64,000 nt of DNA. Source: Deroplatys truncata (lineage: Eukaryota; Arthropoda; Insecta; Mantodea; Mantidae). Below the pieces are notes generated by a model. The model made no database searches, was not told the origin of the DNA, and worked only from the letters and a program-made list of their open reading frames with translations. Where the stretch lies: positions 217,783,290 to 217,847,289 of the forward strand of contig CM060990.1 in assembly GCA_030765065.1 (NCBI GenBank), written 5' to 3'. Shown piece after piece: positions 1 to 12,419 of the stretch (position 1 is the stretch's first letter; each line of letters opens with the position of its first letter). Made by a program: the position numbers and the translations under genes.

Positions 1-366
1 CATGTATTTCTGCCCTTAAAAGTTTACGATTATTGTAGTGCAATACTCGATACATGCATCTGATGGCCACAAAAACAAAAACTCATAACGTACTAACAGA
101 AAATTCTTGAATAATATGCAATAGAAAAAAAAGAGAAAGAAAAAGGGAGAAGTAGAAAAACATAGAAACTAAAAATTTAACATTATACATTTCCAGCAGG
201 TACTCTGGCCCTCGCCATTACGTAAAGTCAAGTGCACGGAAACATGCCGATGCTTCTGATTTGCTATAGTGTTTTACTTTATTTAATGTTGACAGAAACT
301 CCTATCATCTGTGTTCCACACTAGCCCTGAGTGAGCCAATCTCTTATTGGTTTGAATTCAAGCCTG

Positions 367-463
367 ACATACATACATACATACATACATACATACATAC
401 ATACATACATACATACATACATACATACATACATACATACATACATACATACATACATACATT
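367..463. repeat. (ACAT)n microsatellite
   Basis: About 24 uninterrupted ACAT units. It produces a spurious Cys-Met-Tyr-Val repeat reading frame on the minus strand, which is not a gene. Confidence 0.98.
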
Positions 464-1439
464 AGCGTATGAACAAAGTTGGTGATCGGCGAAAGGGGAG
501 GAGTACGGAAACATTTCACCTGAGTGGCTGAAAGGCAAGCTTCGCAACGACTGTCGACACCAGCCCATGGATGAGTCCTTCTTGTAATGGTTTGATGTCA
601 AAAGTCTGGCGCTCAAACATTAACCTATGAATACAAGTCGGTTTCAGGCTCAGCAGTGAAGGAAAAGAGGGAGTAAGACAAGCATCGCTGTAGTGGTAAG
701 GGGTGGGGGCTGGAAATAGCATAGATGGTTTAGTATTTCCTTACCAACATAAACCACCGCACATTGTATTGGCACGATTTCATGCACTCGACTGTACACC
801 CCTTACTGTCCCGTTCCTCATAACAATTAAACTCTATTGCCGAATCTTCGCTGAGAAGTCCCCAGCAGGAGCCATTCAACATCCACAGTTGAATCCTAGG
901 AAGGCTTAATTCTGCTATTGGAATCGAGAAGTTATGGCGGAAGTATTCCATCGCTAATCCCGTAGTTCTATTTCTCTGCACTCTGGCAGAATATGCCTCC
1001 ATGCTTCCCCAGTTCTACACAGTGTATATATTCTCTACTCTGTGTCATTAACTAATCTGTTGCCTTTCCATGCATTCAGTCTTAGGCACGCTAATTCACC
1101 TCGTAATTTTCGTATATCTACAGCTTCTAACTAATAGGCCTTCCTCCCCAAACCGTGAGCTGTTTGACATTGCAAGTTGACCGAAAGTTAACCTACACAC
1201 CGGGACTCTAAATGTTGTTTATCAATATCAGGTAAATGTGTGTTTTTATGAATTATCTTATACCCACCACTCCTGATGTCTTTCCCAAGTAATGTAATGT
1301 AATAATTGTAATAATTTCATTTTATTTTATTCTGTGAAAGAAACCTTCCCAAATGAGTAACAATGATAAAGTTACATCTTTCACTGCATTTATGTTCAAC
1401 ATTTAGTTGAATGAATAAATGAAATAACTTTATTTGTAC
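464..1439. other. No recognisable feature
   Basis: Unique-looking sequence of mixed composition. A 90-codon open frame at 730-1002 on the minus strand has no family resemblance I can name and no start context or partner, so it is not called as a gene. Confidence 0.5.
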
Positions 1440-3515
1440 TTTTTTTACACAATCCTTTTTACACTATTCCACTTGTAAACTAGGTTAACCTATGTACAAA
1501 TTTTCTTGCCAGCTGTTCTACCTATACTGCTCATTTTGCCTGGCACCCCGGCCTTATGGCTCAGCTGAGCAGCCCTTGCTACCCTTAAGCACCTATGATC
1601 CATCCTCTCCCTCCTGCGTTTGCCCTTCTACCTTTCTTATCTCTCTTGCTTTTCTAATCCATTTCTCCTTTACTTTCTTTAAGAACTCCCCCCATATTCT
1701 TATTTTTCTTTCCTTCTTTTCTTGTTAACATTTTAATTGCTACTACTTTTCCATTCATTTTCCCCATTTTTCCTCCCATACTGTTTGTCTCCATTCTGCT
1801 AGTTCTTTGTATTCTGTCATCTAATGTTCTGTGCTTTCACTACCTCCGTATAATTCACAAATTTCGGCTTTTCTGCTTCTTAGTCCTCTCAGGTACATTG
1901 GTCCTGTTCTCATCCATTCAAATGCTTCTTTTTCAGCTCTATTACAATAACCTACATACCCTTCTCTTCCCCATTTCCTTTTTACTAATCTATAGAATCT
2001 TAGTGATTTTTTATCCTCTAAGCTTCCCCAAATCTCTTGTCTTTCTATGTCCTTCACTTTGTTTCTTACTGTAATCCGGAAGCCGTTGCTATTTGTTTCT
2101 CCTGCTCTCCAAATATCTCCCATTCCTATCTTCTCCATAACTTTTGCTACCCCTATCCACCAGCTATTTTTATTTTTCGTACTCTTTTGTTGTTCCATAC
2201 TTATCTTTAAAATTTCCCCTTCATCTTTTTTAAGCATCTAAACCAAAATTTCAATATCCTTTCTAGTATGACTCCCTTTCTTCTTGTTCTTCCTAATTCC
2301 ACTAACGCTACCTCCCCTGATGGTGATCTTGGCAACCCCAATAGCTCTTTACAGAACGATCTGTAGCTCTGATCTATTTGTCTGCTTAATTCAGATCCCC
2401 CAAATTTCAACTGCATATAGCATTCTTGCTTCTATCAATGCCTCATACATTCTTTCTATCCATTTATTCGACATTTCTAATTTGTATTTGCACATCCTTA
2501 CTCCTGTCATCGCCGCCTTTCCTTTAGCCATAACCTTCGTGCTATGCACCGCCCATTCACCATTACTACTCATGCTCACCCCCAAACAATCAAACTCCTT
2601 GACAACTTCTAACTTTAAACCCCTAATCTGCCATTTCTCTTCCTTTTTTAGTTTATTTCCTCTTTTAAATACCATAACTTTTGATTTATTTATATTTACT
2701 TTAATTCCCCATTCTTCGCAGAATTCATGTATTCCGTTGATTGCTTTCTGTAGCCCAATCATAGTTATAGCCCTGGCCATAAGATCATCCGCGTATAGTA
2801 AACCTGGTACCTCTCTATTTGCTATTATGGGACAGTGCAGATTTTTTTCTTTCGCTCTCTATAGTATGTCATCTATGAATATATTAAATAATATAGGGCT
2901 CAATTTGGACCCTTGTCTTAATCCTATTTTTCCCCGTCATTTCTATAATTCCATTATCTTTACATCTTATACAAAATTGTATATCCTTATAAACCTTCTT
3001 AATTTCTTTTGTAAAATTTTCGCTTACCCGTTCTTCCTTAATATATAAGCTAGTTCTTCTCTATTTATTGTATCAAATGCTTTTTCAAAATGTGCAAAAA
3101 AAATTAAAAACATGTATATCCTTCCTCTTTTCCTGCTCAGATACTTATCTATTATAGTCTTTATTATAAATACATTATCTATTGTTTGTTACCTTTCCTA
3201 AATCCTGCTTGATATTCTGACAGTTTTCCTTCCTCTTCCACCCATTTTCTTAATCTGACGGCCAGTATACCTGTGTATATTTTCCCTAATATAGATAATA
3301 GACTTATTCCCCTATAGTTCTCTGGTCTATTTGCTCCTCCCTTCCCTTTATAGACTGGTACCACCATACTTATTTTGCAACATTCTGGTACGTCATTTTT
3401 TTCTTTAATTTCATCACTTTTAAACCATTTTGCATTTCCCCATACATTTTCCAAAATTCCCCTTGTATTCCATCTATTCTCTCCCAAGTAACCGCACATA
3501 CCACACCACAATTTC
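1440..3515 (-). mobile_element. Decayed LINE (non-LTR retrotransposon), RT to C-terminus
   Basis: Read right to left, this is the second half of a non-LTR retrotransposon ORF2. It starts in the fingers region at 3511-3179 (ENYRGISLLS, then LRKWVEEEGKLSEYQAGFR), followed by RT motif A (FEKAFDTI, about 3063-3097), motif B (LRQGSKLSP, about 2890-2925) and motif C (YADD, 2778-2795). Thumb and C-terminal segments follow at 2780-2391, 2416-2207 and 2237-1821. The protein changes frame several times, so the copy is dead. No endonuclease domain is visible, so it is 5'-truncated near 3515, the usual outcome of aborted target-primed reverse transcription. An A-rich stretch on the element strand near 1430-1460 may mark the 3' end. 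The clade is not settled; the C-terminal part resembles proteins repeated in many insect genomes. Confidence 0.9.
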
Positions 3516-3681
3516 TCTTAAGCCCTTATAGCATGTATCCCACCCTCTTCGTGCCTACTTCCTGAGACACACCACGCTGAGAAGTGACCAATCTCGTGTA
3601 CCCGCTTAATCAGTGTTTAATTGCACCTAAGTATTTTTAAATTTACACTATTATTGCATAAAACAAACACATTAAGACCCC

Positions 3682-3903
3682 TCAGTTTGTAACGCCTCTC
3701 TCTGCCTGTAGATTTCGCTTCAGAAAATGCATTTGGAATGGGTTCAATGTTTCAGTACTTTCGCACCCCAAAATGTGTGCTTTGTAGGACAAAGTAGACC
3801 TAACAACAACTCTGTATACTATCTCCAATGTCCTCCTTTGTATACCAGGAGCTTTCATAAGGGATAGAACTCTGCAGAAAGTCATTGATATGCCATATAC
3901 GAA
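3682..3903 (-). mobile_element. LINE reverse-transcriptase C-terminal fragment
   Basis: The minus strand encodes about 67 residues with the pattern of the region just after the LINE palm (RRTLEIVYRVVVRSTLSYKA, then a spaced L-Q-x-L-R motif). It does not look like the same family as the 1.4-3.5 kb LINE. A SINE is inserted at its right edge with a target duplication at 3904-3914, and the sequence after the SINE (4483-4545, minus) may continue it. Only a scrap, with moderate support. Confidence 0.5.
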
Positions 3904-3914
3904 CCTGTCCTCTA

Positions 3915-4471
3915 GGATAGGATAGGACTAGGAGCGGAGGGGAAGTTTGCACCTCGACCTACGCAGATGTTTTGTACCTACGGGGCGCCCCCGGGAGGTA
4001 GGGAGGGAAGGATGAAGTGAGGTGAGAGGTGACAGAGAGCGGCCGGACCAGGAGGCACGACAGGCAGAGGGCAGGTCCCTTAAAGATTTAAACTCCTCGG
4101 ATGGAGTTGGTGCAGCCGGCTCCCCTCCCCCTGTGGGCTTTCCCCTGGGGGTCGCGGACCCGGAGACCACCTCCATTCCGGGGGACGAAGGTGTACTCAG
4201 AGCATCCTTTTCCCATGCCATGCATACGCCAAGACCTCCCGCGGACACTTGTAACCCTAAAGAGACCAAGGAGATGAAAGGTGAGGTGAAATGAGAATGG
4301 AGGTAAAATAGAGGGAAGGATGTAATGAACTCTTCCCAGTATTCGCCTAGTGACCCGGGAAAACCATCCCTGAAAAACCAGTTGGTGAGTAAGGTTGGTC
4401 GTGGGAATGAAAACCACGACCTCCCGAATGCAAGCCAAAGACGTTACCGCCCGAGCCATTCCGTTCGGTAG
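3915..4471 (-). mobile_element. Long tRNA-derived SINE, copy 1 (subfamily I)
   Basis: A 557-bp element on the minus strand. Its 5' head at the right end is tRNA-like, with A-box-like and B-box-like pol III promoter motifs (the B-box region reads about GGTTTTCATTCCC here and GGGTTCGATTCCC in copy 2). It is flanked by a perfect 11-bp target duplication, CCTGTCCTCTA, at 3904-3914 and 4472-4482. The 3' end at the left is a short GGATA-type repeat (on the plus strand ggataggatagg), not poly(A). It aligns over its whole length with 5379-5944. Open frames across it (for example 4022-4294) are by-products. Confidence 0.9.
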
Positions 4472-4663
4472 CCTGTCCTCTAAGTAGGACCTTCGTAACT
4501 GTCAGTTTGGCCATTCTTGAGTGAAATAATTCAGACACATGCAATTATAGAAAAAAAGTAATTTGCGTTAATTGCTTTGGGGTGCCCATTTATACACGTT
4601 GACATGAATTATTTTTAAAAAAATCTAGAATTATCGGAAAAAATCTATATTGCCGTTTTACTA

Positions 4664-5055
4664 TAGATTATAATGATGATGATAATAATAATATGATTGA
4701 TGATGATAATAATAATAATAATAATCATCCCATAGCGCTACAGCCCAAATAGGGCCTGGCTCACCAACCTTAGTGCCGGCCTTACGCCCACTTACGCTCA
4801 GAGAGGTGGGGATCATCCAACGGATGTGGGGTGGTGATGTGCCCAGCATTACACATTCCCCAGCCGGAATGTTGGCTTTCGTGGTCATAATCTCTGTCTC
4901 TCGCAGCTATTTAATGTCCTCACGATGCTGTGCGGCCACCGGTCCTATACCCGGGGCTTAAAAACCTCACCCCAATGGGTAAGATCGAACCCGGAGCATT
5001 CCGTCTTGGAAACCAGAACTCCATGCTCTAGCTCACTGCGCCATGGCACGGAACA
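4664..5055 (-). mobile_element. tRNA-derived SINE with (ATT/ATC)n tail
   Basis: A different SINE family on the minus strand. The tRNA-like head lies at about 5050-4985, with an A-box-like TGGCGCAGTGAGC and a B-box-like GGGTTCGATCTTACC. The body runs to a (ATT/ATC)n tail seen on the plus strand as GAT/AAT repeats at 4670-4726. A trinucleotide tail of this kind points to mobilisation by an RTE-like or related LINE rather than a poly(A)-dependent one (inference). I could not find a convincing target duplication. Confidence 0.75.
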
Positions 5056-5367
5056 AGTATTCCTTATATACGGATGCTTAATACATTTATTTACTATCCA
5101 GTAATCTCGTCAGACACGTTTTATATTACAGTAAAATATAAGTTAATTAAATGCATTGTTAAATGCTAAAAGTGAGTGGTTTTAACCTTCGGTTGAATTC
5201 GAATCTAGATATTTAACCCTTTTAGTTCTTCTTCCGAATTTAGTTATATATTTATTTGTTACGTGTATATCTAAAACAAACGACCTACATGCTTATATTC
5301 TTCTTTTAATTATAATGTTCTGTATAATAAATGTTTGCCTATGACTAATTTGCTTCCTGTGTTTATT
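5056..5367. other. No recognisable feature
   Basis: AT-rich spacer between two SINE insertions; nothing seen. Confidence 0.5.
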
Positions 5368-5378
5368 TTGCAGTCATA

Positions 5379-5944
5379 GGATAGGACTAGAAACAGAGGG
5401 AGACTTAACACCTCGACCTACGGAGATCTTTAATGCCTATGCCCCTGACGGAGCGCCCCCGAGAGGGAGGGATCAGGTGAGAGGATACAGAGGGCGGCCG
5501 GACCAGGAGGCACGACAGGCAGAGGGCATGGTTCCTATCATTTACAGATTTGAACTCCCCGGGTGATGGCTGGTGCAGCCGGCCCCCTCTCCTTGTGGGC
5601 TTACACATCCGCTGGGGTCCAGGACCCGGAGACCGCTCGCAGTCCGGAGGACGAAGCTTTCCTCAGAGCATCCTTTTCCCCTACCATGCACATGCCGAGA
5701 CCTCCCGCCGACACTTGCAACCCTGAAAGAAACCAAGCAGATGAAGGGTGAAGTGAAATGAGAATGGAGATGAAATGGAGGGACAGGAAATTCGGGGGAT
5801 GTAGTGATCCTTTCCACCATTCGCCTGGCGGCCCGGGGAAACTCCCGAAAAAACCCATGGGTCAGGAAGGTCGGCCACGGGAATCGAACCCACGATCTCC
5901 CGAATGCGAGCTACAGACGTTACCGCATGAGCCATCCCGCTCGG
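5379..5944 (-). mobile_element. Long tRNA-derived SINE, copy 2 (subfamily I)
   Basis: A full-length second copy (566 bp) of the SINE at 3915-4471, in the same orientation. Target duplication TTGCAGTCATA at 5368-5378 and 5945-5955. The head shows an A-box-like TGGCTCATGCGG and a near-consensus B box, GGGTTCGATTCCC, so it keeps a plausible internal pol III promoter. The tail is again GGATA-like. The perfect 11-bp duplication suggests a fairly young insertion. Confidence 0.92.
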
Positions 5945-5955
5945 TTGCAGTCATA

Positions 5956-7860
5956 TCTACTGTTATTTTATTGGTAAATACCGCGAGTATTGTTATTCAT
6001 AACATGACCACGTACTGTTGTAGTAATTTCTTATAAGCTGTATACGCATTACAAAGGCGCGAAATAATAATCACATATTGTAATGCACTGTTAAATCAAT
6101 ATAAAATCTAAAAATCTAAGGTTTCCTCTGATTGTTTTGAAGTTTTTACCATATACTCAGAATATAAAACATATAGCGTACACGGCATTTTAACGAGCTA
6201 TGCCAAACCGTTGTTGACGTATTACTTTTTTATTCATAATTAATCACTTTTTGATACGGTAATATGAAATGCTGCTTGGAACCTACGGTTTATGTGTCAC
6301 TGCCAATTAATATGCAGGCTTAAATACATTTTTGTGCAACCATTTCATAATTTTAATTAGTTTAAGAGAAACAAAGGTGTATACATGTTATTGAATTCTT
6401 CAACTTTTTCAGTGTGAGAATATGGAAAATAATGTCAACTTAACTATATAATATGTTTAAATACTGCAAAATAATGTTTAAATCTGTAGTTCCTGAAGAT
6501 CTCCTGAAAATTTCAAGCTAATGAGCTATAAATTGTGGTTGAAGGAGCATTTTGAATAGTGAAAAATGCTGAAAAAAGGAATTGAGAAAAATGCAGTTTA
6601 AGGTTGAAATGCGGTGCTTTATGTAAAAAGCAATTGTGTAGCATGATAGTAATAGCTAAAGCGTAATAAAAATGCGAAAAACAAAAATGGAAAATGTTAA
6701 CAATTTTTATCAAATTTCACATTGCCTTAACGAATTCAGAGTCTGAAACTTATTTCAGAAAAGAGCACTATACCCGTGGATCGATTGATGCGTGGATAAA
6801 TTTCAGGTTACTCTTATCGATTTCTGCACTGTAAATCCCACATAATTTTCTAGATAATACTGGCGCCACATGGTAGAGGGCAGTGGTTGTGGATGCTTGC
6901 TGGAACCTGACGTTTATCACTGTCCCGCACGGCAGTTGCTTTTGGCTCGTCGGACTCAAGGGGAGTTTTCATGTGGAGGTGACTGTACCAGCTGAAAGCT
7001 ATTCCTCCACCTCGCCACTGCTGAAAAGGATACGGTAAGCAATTTTCATACAAGAAAACTGAAATTAATTGCACTTGCTGTATTTTAACATACGGTTTTT
7101 AAAGTGGAGACTTTAGAATGGAGACTTCACAAAACTCTTTAATGCTTAAATTCCTATAGAGCTTTTCTTTCGACATTCGAAAATAGTTTGTTTATACTTT
7201 CATTGCTTCATTCCAGAGCTAGGATCATACGATTAATTGGATTGTTGTCTTTAATGTAAAATAGAACTTCTCAAACTGGAAGGCAGTTGCAATTCTAGTT
7301 ATTAAAGAGTTAATTTGTTAGTGAATGGGCCACAATACTTCCCCGTTTTATATGGTGCAAGACTGCAACATACATTTCAAGGTTACTACCAGTGGTGCAT
7401 TTGACTTGGATTCTACCAATTCTTAGATGTTACACACACTCAAATTAAGCATTTGAGCGAATGGTTTCACGTTTTATTTCAGTTGTTCCTTCTGTTTGAT
7501 ACTAAAGCTTCAGTTCCCAATAATACTATCCTAATGACGAGAGCGCTTAATTGCTGCACAGAAGTGATGTTGGCCTATGCAGAGTTTTCTCCATTCAATG
7601 GACTCCTTAGCTGCCACATTTTGTTAAGGCAATGCATCTAGGAAATTGGATGAACATCTAAAATGGAAAATGTATCAAATCTGTTACACACTTTAGTTAC
7701 TCTTTAGTTAATCCTACATTGCAATTCTCAAGCAAATTAAGCTCACTTCACACGACACTCGTGTGGCGCACGACTACCAACTAACTCTGTACTTTGCAGC
7801 TTCAGTTACTTAGATATGTAGAATTTTGGCCACTCGAAATACTAAATAAAATTCCATATC
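5956..7860. other. AT-rich spacer, nothing assigned
   Basis: No coding family or repeat boundary recognised. A more GC-rich island at about 6865-7025 stands out in composition but I could not place it in a family. Confidence 0.4.
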
Positions 7861-8127
7861 ACTGGTAGAATGTTTCATGCTGATTAAGTTTTTACCAATA
7901 TTGTTTGCTGGAAAAGCTCTGTTATGGAGCTAGATGCCTATTTGCTATATGCGCGTAACGACTTCTAAATTATTTCTAGCCTTAGAACAAGTAGGAGGCG
8001 AGCGTAGGCCGTAGCAAGGAGCTATGAAACCAAGGGGTCCTGTGTTTTCTAGATTTAGCTCGGAGTTAGCCTTAGGTTTAGTGTGTGGAACTGACAACGT
8101 ATCTAAAGTCTTGGTAACAAGCGTTAA

Positions 8128-8383
8128 GCCGGGATTACGATGAACTTTACTTAACGTGACTTAACGTGACGGGACGTAACGCGAAGTTATGAACTGAAGG
8201 TCTAATTAGGATGCACTTAATGAGAATGACTCGATCGGTACTTGCTTTTATTACTTCATGCTACTGCTTCATGTCGATTGGTTCTAATCACCAATAACTT
8301 CAAACTTAACATAACGAGAAGGAAACGTTTGGTATTGCCAAACTCTTAGGTTAAGTCACGTTAAGTTCGTGGTAATCCCGGCA
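8128..8383. mobile_element. MITE with TTAA target duplication
   Basis: A 256-bp non-coding element with TIRs beginning GCCGGGATTACGATGAACTT on the left and the complement of about TGCCGGGATTACCACGAACT on the right. It is flanked by TTAA at 8124-8127 and 8384-8387. TTAA targets are typical of the piggyBac superfamily (family knowledge), so it is probably a piggyBac-type MITE. It also contains several ACGTGAC/ACGTTA motifs next to the TIR. Confidence 0.75.
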
Positions 8384-8419
8384 TTAACGACCGAAATCCT
8401 TGCGACACATGCTAGTAAA

Positions 8420-9047
8420 GGACCATTCACATAGAAACATTAACGCGAGAACTTCAACAAATGACGTGAACACAAGATTCGCCTTGCCATTCACAGTGCT
8501 AACAAAACGTTATCGTCAAAACAAGCCAATTGCAGTGTGAAAGCGATTAAAAATGTAGGCTAAAATGATTGTCAACTGTGCAACAGTGCATGTTATGTTG
8601 CTACAAACTGCATTAACTTGTGGGGAATATAGTTTGAAACTTGCAAAAGTTTCGCACAACTTCGCAAGTCACCGTAGGAATAATAATTAAAACCTACCTT
8701 CATATTTCAGTTCAATCGCAATCTTGCAAATGTTTTGGCTCGGCCATATTTTGTTTTAAAAATTGTCTTTGTAACATTTATGCTTTTTGTCCTAAAGACA
8801 ACAAATATCAAATAAAATAACTTATCAAATGACTCCATTTCATCTGTTTTCTATTTGTTAGTATTGCTTTTTTCTCCTGTATCCCATTAACGGAACATGA
8901 AAGCTTGGAGACGCAAGATTTGGCGTCAGCATCTGGCGATAGTGTTCATGTTCGTAAGAATCCTTGTGAATGGCCCCATTTATTAATCTTGCGACAAGCG
9001 TTTGTGTTCGTGTTGCATTTGCGTTAACTTTTCTCTGTGAATGGGCT
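8420..9047. mobile_element. Second MITE, 628 bp, TIR CCATTCACA-type
   Basis: Ends are inverted copies (left GGACCATTCACATAGAAAC, right the complement of AGCCCATTCACAGAGAAAAG). The motif CCATTCACA recurs internally at both sides, giving a sub-terminal repeat. It is flanked by GTAAA at 8415-8419 and 9048-9052, a possible 5-bp duplication. Non-coding. The superfamily is uncertain. Confidence 0.65.
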
Positions 9048-9483
9048 GTAAACATTACTCTCTCTCTCTCTCTCGCACGCACACGCACACACTCGGACTA
9101 AAACACAACGAAACCTAAGACTAACCTCGTGTTAAACCTGTAACACGCAGGACGCTTGGTTTCACTGCGGCTTGCCTCCTACTTGTTCTAAGGCTAAGAA
9201 ACTTACAGCACGTGTAAGAAATTCCTGTCTTAACTCCATAATGGAGCTTTCCTGCCAAGCAAAATTGATACAGACGTAATCAGCACAAAACAATCTACCA
9301 GTAACACCGCAGTTTGTTTTTCATGTGACCCAACATCTGCATCGACCTCGTCTTATTCGGCGGTAGTCATTTCTAAAAGTATAAATCTAAACATAACAGT
9401 TGTTAAATGTACAGTTAATAAAATTCAAATTAATATATGTATAACTCAGTGGCAAATTATCAATTAGGTAATTAATACTTAAA

Positions 9484-10395
9484 CTAGCTGCCGTGCCCCC
9501 ATTGTACGGATGGATTCTGTGAGGGGTTGAAAATAAGGTTTACAGGTTTTTGAAAGTCGTAAGTAGCCTAAAACGTTCGCTCCTACTTAAAGTGTAGATG
9601 CCGAGGGTTTCGTCCAGACAGGTCAAATAGTATAGGTTATACATCAGGGGTTCAAAATATGTGATGGGGGGGTAGCTTTTTTAAAGTTTGTTATACTGTA
9701 GTTTTCGCCAAGTCCTATAGTTAAAGTTCACAAAGTTGTGTCCGATTGACCAAGCAGTGTGTTTTGTCTGTAAGGGGTTAAAAATGTGTAAGATTTCCTT
9801 TTGGAAGTTCCGAAGTACTTTATAATTTTTTTGAGGGGAAGGGGGGGTCCAACCGAGCGTTACGAAGTTCTTCGTAGACGAGTCAGTGTTAAATATTTAT
9901 CTTGTGGGTTGAAAATAACGATTGAGAATTGTGATAGTGGATGGTCTTTAAAGGTACCTATTTTTACCAGATTCTAAAACACACGTCACCAAGATTTGTC
10001 AAAATCGTACCAAAATACTCCTTGATAATAAAGTTCAGCAAAATGGGAGGGAAAGTTGGAGATATGAACACCATATACAAAGCCTCTCCAATAACTCGCT
10101 TTTAAAATATTTAAGCCTCTTCATTTACCCCTTGGGGTTGGCAGTCATTAAAAATCTGCGATGTTCGTAATGCGGTGCCAAAAGAATCTGATACCCATAT
10201 TTAACGAAACTTTTTAAATTGGCGACATAAATCCAAAAACCCCTCTAAAACGCATCGGTTTTCAAATTGTTGAATATTTTATAGCCTGGTCCGCTCGGAA
10301 GAGCAGTGTTCTTCAAGGGTGTAAGAATTATTAAAATCGGTTGAATGGTTTTACAGATTAAAAGCGCGCGCACGCACACACACAAATTAGTATGC
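9484..10395 (+). repeat. Interspersed repeat of the ACTAGCTG...AATCGGTT type
   Basis: Begins ACTAGCTGCCGTGCCCCC and ends with AATCGGTTGAATGGTTTTAC followed by a GCGCACACACAC run and AAATTAG. This head-and-tail pattern is common in arthropod dispersed repeats; I cannot name the family with certainty. A probable relative on the opposite strand ends near 20365. Confidence 0.5.
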
Positions 10396-10469
10396 AAATT
10401 GTAATAAAAGCGTGTCTGCTAAAAAAAGAAATGATACGCTCTCCCTTGCAGATTTTATTTTATCTTTCA

Positions 10470-11290
10470 TGTACCTAGTAGATAGAGGAAGTACTGAATT
10501 TCACTCCAAAATACGATGTTGAGAATTCATTGGAAATGCATATGTTGGGGCCCCTGAATACAAAAAAAACACATTTTTAGAAAATTGTGTGTGTGAACAG
10601 CATAACTCGAGCGAAGTTTTTTGCTAAATACCAATTTTGGTATTTAAATTGAGTATCTTCAAAGATGCGGTACGAAGATTCTCAAGAAAAACCCCTCGCC
10701 CCAAACCACCCTTTACATGAAAAATGTTAACATTTATTATTTTCTCAAAAATAGCTAACAATTTTGCTTAAAATACCATACATTAAGATATTTACATGAC
10801 AAATAAATTGTAGGTGAATTTCTAATTTTCTGGGAATAGCCCATGAAATCCTTCATTTTGAAGGAAGGTTTTTATAATGTCGTATAACTAGTAAGTCATA
10901 AGACAGACAAATGTATTGCACAGAAAATGCCTACAGATTTTTGGCACACAATTTGACGTAACTTCTGTGCGAAATCAGCCATTCTGAAATATCCCTTATT
11001 ATTGATTTGAGTTTTCCGATGCTTTCATTTGTAAGTGCTGTGCTATTCATTTTCTCGCCATGTAATGGAACAGGAATGAAATTTTAATATCGGCATGCAG
11101 TGAACCGCTTTTAAGACTCGTTTCGGTTTCCTCTAACCTCCTTTTACCTACAACGAATTTCTGCAGATGTTTATTTCTATTAACATGAAGTAGATAAAAC
11201 TAAGCTTTCGTAACAATACTTTGCGGACGCTATATAACCATAAACAATATTTGATGGAATAAGTCATGTGAATCTAACACATTAAGGTTT
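10470..11290 (+). repeat. Repeat family R, copy A
   Basis: A non-coding middle-repetitive unit. Diagnostic blocks in order: AGTAGATAGAGGAAGTA, then AACAGCATAACTCGAG, then GATGCGGTACGAAGATT, then ACCCTTTACATG, and further on CTACAACGAATTTCTGCAG and TTAACATGAAGTAGAT. The same blocks in the same order recur in copies B to F. Confidence 0.65.
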
Positions 11291-11299
11291 CTTTAAAGT

Positions 11300-11960
11300 T
11301 TCTCTAGTACCAGCTTAAAGCTGGTAGAGTAGGTACCTATCTCATTTCGACCAAAATTCGATACCGAGATTGTACCGGAGTACATATTTTGATGTCCCTT
11401 GAATGCAATAGAAGCAATCAGAAAGAGACTGACTGACCGACCGACTCGTCTCGTAAACAGTGTGTCTGATAAATATCGAACTTAGTACTGTAAGTTCAGC
11501 ATCTTCCAAGAATGGGACACGAAGATTTTTAAGGAAATTTCCCACCTCAAACTACCCTTTACATGGAAAACATATCTTGACTTTTTATTTTGTTTTAATT
11601 TGAATTAAATATTCTCGATATTTACATGAGAAAATGTGACTTTACTGCAATAGACTGAAGTCCTCTTCATTCGAAATTCTTTGTATACTTCTGTGCAACT
11701 GGTAAAACATAAGGGATAGTTTTATTATTACATATAAAGGAAGATATCTTTAAAACACGCTTTTTTAGGTGCTATTACCATTCAGTTGTTTATAGCGTAT
11801 GAAATTTTTAGGCCAGCATGTAGAAGCCATTTCTGAAACATTTGACTACCGCTTCTTTCCTACCCTTTGTGCCTACAATGAAATGCGTACTGGCCAGACA
11901 GAGGGCCTTTAATAAGTAAACAGAGCAATCGTGTTACTTCGGAGTATAGGTGGAGTCAGG
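11300..11960 (+). repeat. Repeat family R, copy B
   Basis: Follows copy A head to tail. Shared blocks include GGGACACGAAGATTTTTAAG and ACTACCCTTTACATGGA (about 11513-11570), then GGCCAGCATGTAGAAGCC and GTGCCTACAATGAAATGCGT. No coding potential. Confidence 0.6.
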
Positions 11961-12419
11961 TACTGTGATGGACATTCTCCTCCCCTTACCTTCACAACAC
12001 CCGGTTTCGTGCTGCATACAAACAAGTGTAAAGCTGTGGCAATATGCCTAAAGTAAGGAAGAATCCCACTCCAAAATCATAATCACAATTAACATCGTTT
12101 CTGGCGCAATTTGGCAAAGAAAACTTCAGCACAAATGGCGAAACCATAACCATGTCGCATATGTAGAGCTCAAAGGACGTTTTAAATATCATGTTAAACG
12201 TTTCTTCGGTAAGAACCCTAAGCTGTCTTTTAGTGTTTCTTAGAGTGAACACTGTGGCCCGAAATGTATTATAAAGTTATGGATTGTTGTACGGCCTGGA
12301 ACGTTTACAACCGGAAATCTTTCTGCAAATCGTGTTTTCACTTGACGAGCTGACTAAGTTAGCACATACGAATCATAAATAAATACACGCCCAGCAGTAG
12401 CTCCTGATACCGTGGAAAA

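Larger units (their letters stand above)
7861..9302. mobile_element. Long inverted-repeat element (MITE-like) interrupted by two MITEs
   Basis: The sequence from 7861 (actggtagaatgttt) to about 8100 is repeated in inverted order from about 9075 to 9302. Shared blocks include GCCTTAGAACAAGTAGGAGG at 7980-8000 and its complement near 9168-9190, and the GGAAAGCTC..TATGGAG segment. Removing the two inserted elements (8128-8383 and 8420-9047) leaves about 0.55 kb that is nearly all palindrome, so it would form a long hairpin. No transposase is encoded. The outer target duplication was not found, so the exact ends are approximate. Confidence 0.75.

Noticed and set aside
344-616. Cys-Met-Tyr-Val repeat protein on minus
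   Set aside because: Translation of the ACAT microsatellite.
730-1002. 90-codon minus-strand frame
   Set aside because: Looks fairly protein-like but has no recognisable family, splice partner or promoter; could be chance.
2284-3048. 254-codon plus-strand open frame
   Set aside because: It is the antisense of the LINE reverse transcriptase, whose motifs A, B and C are on the minus strand.
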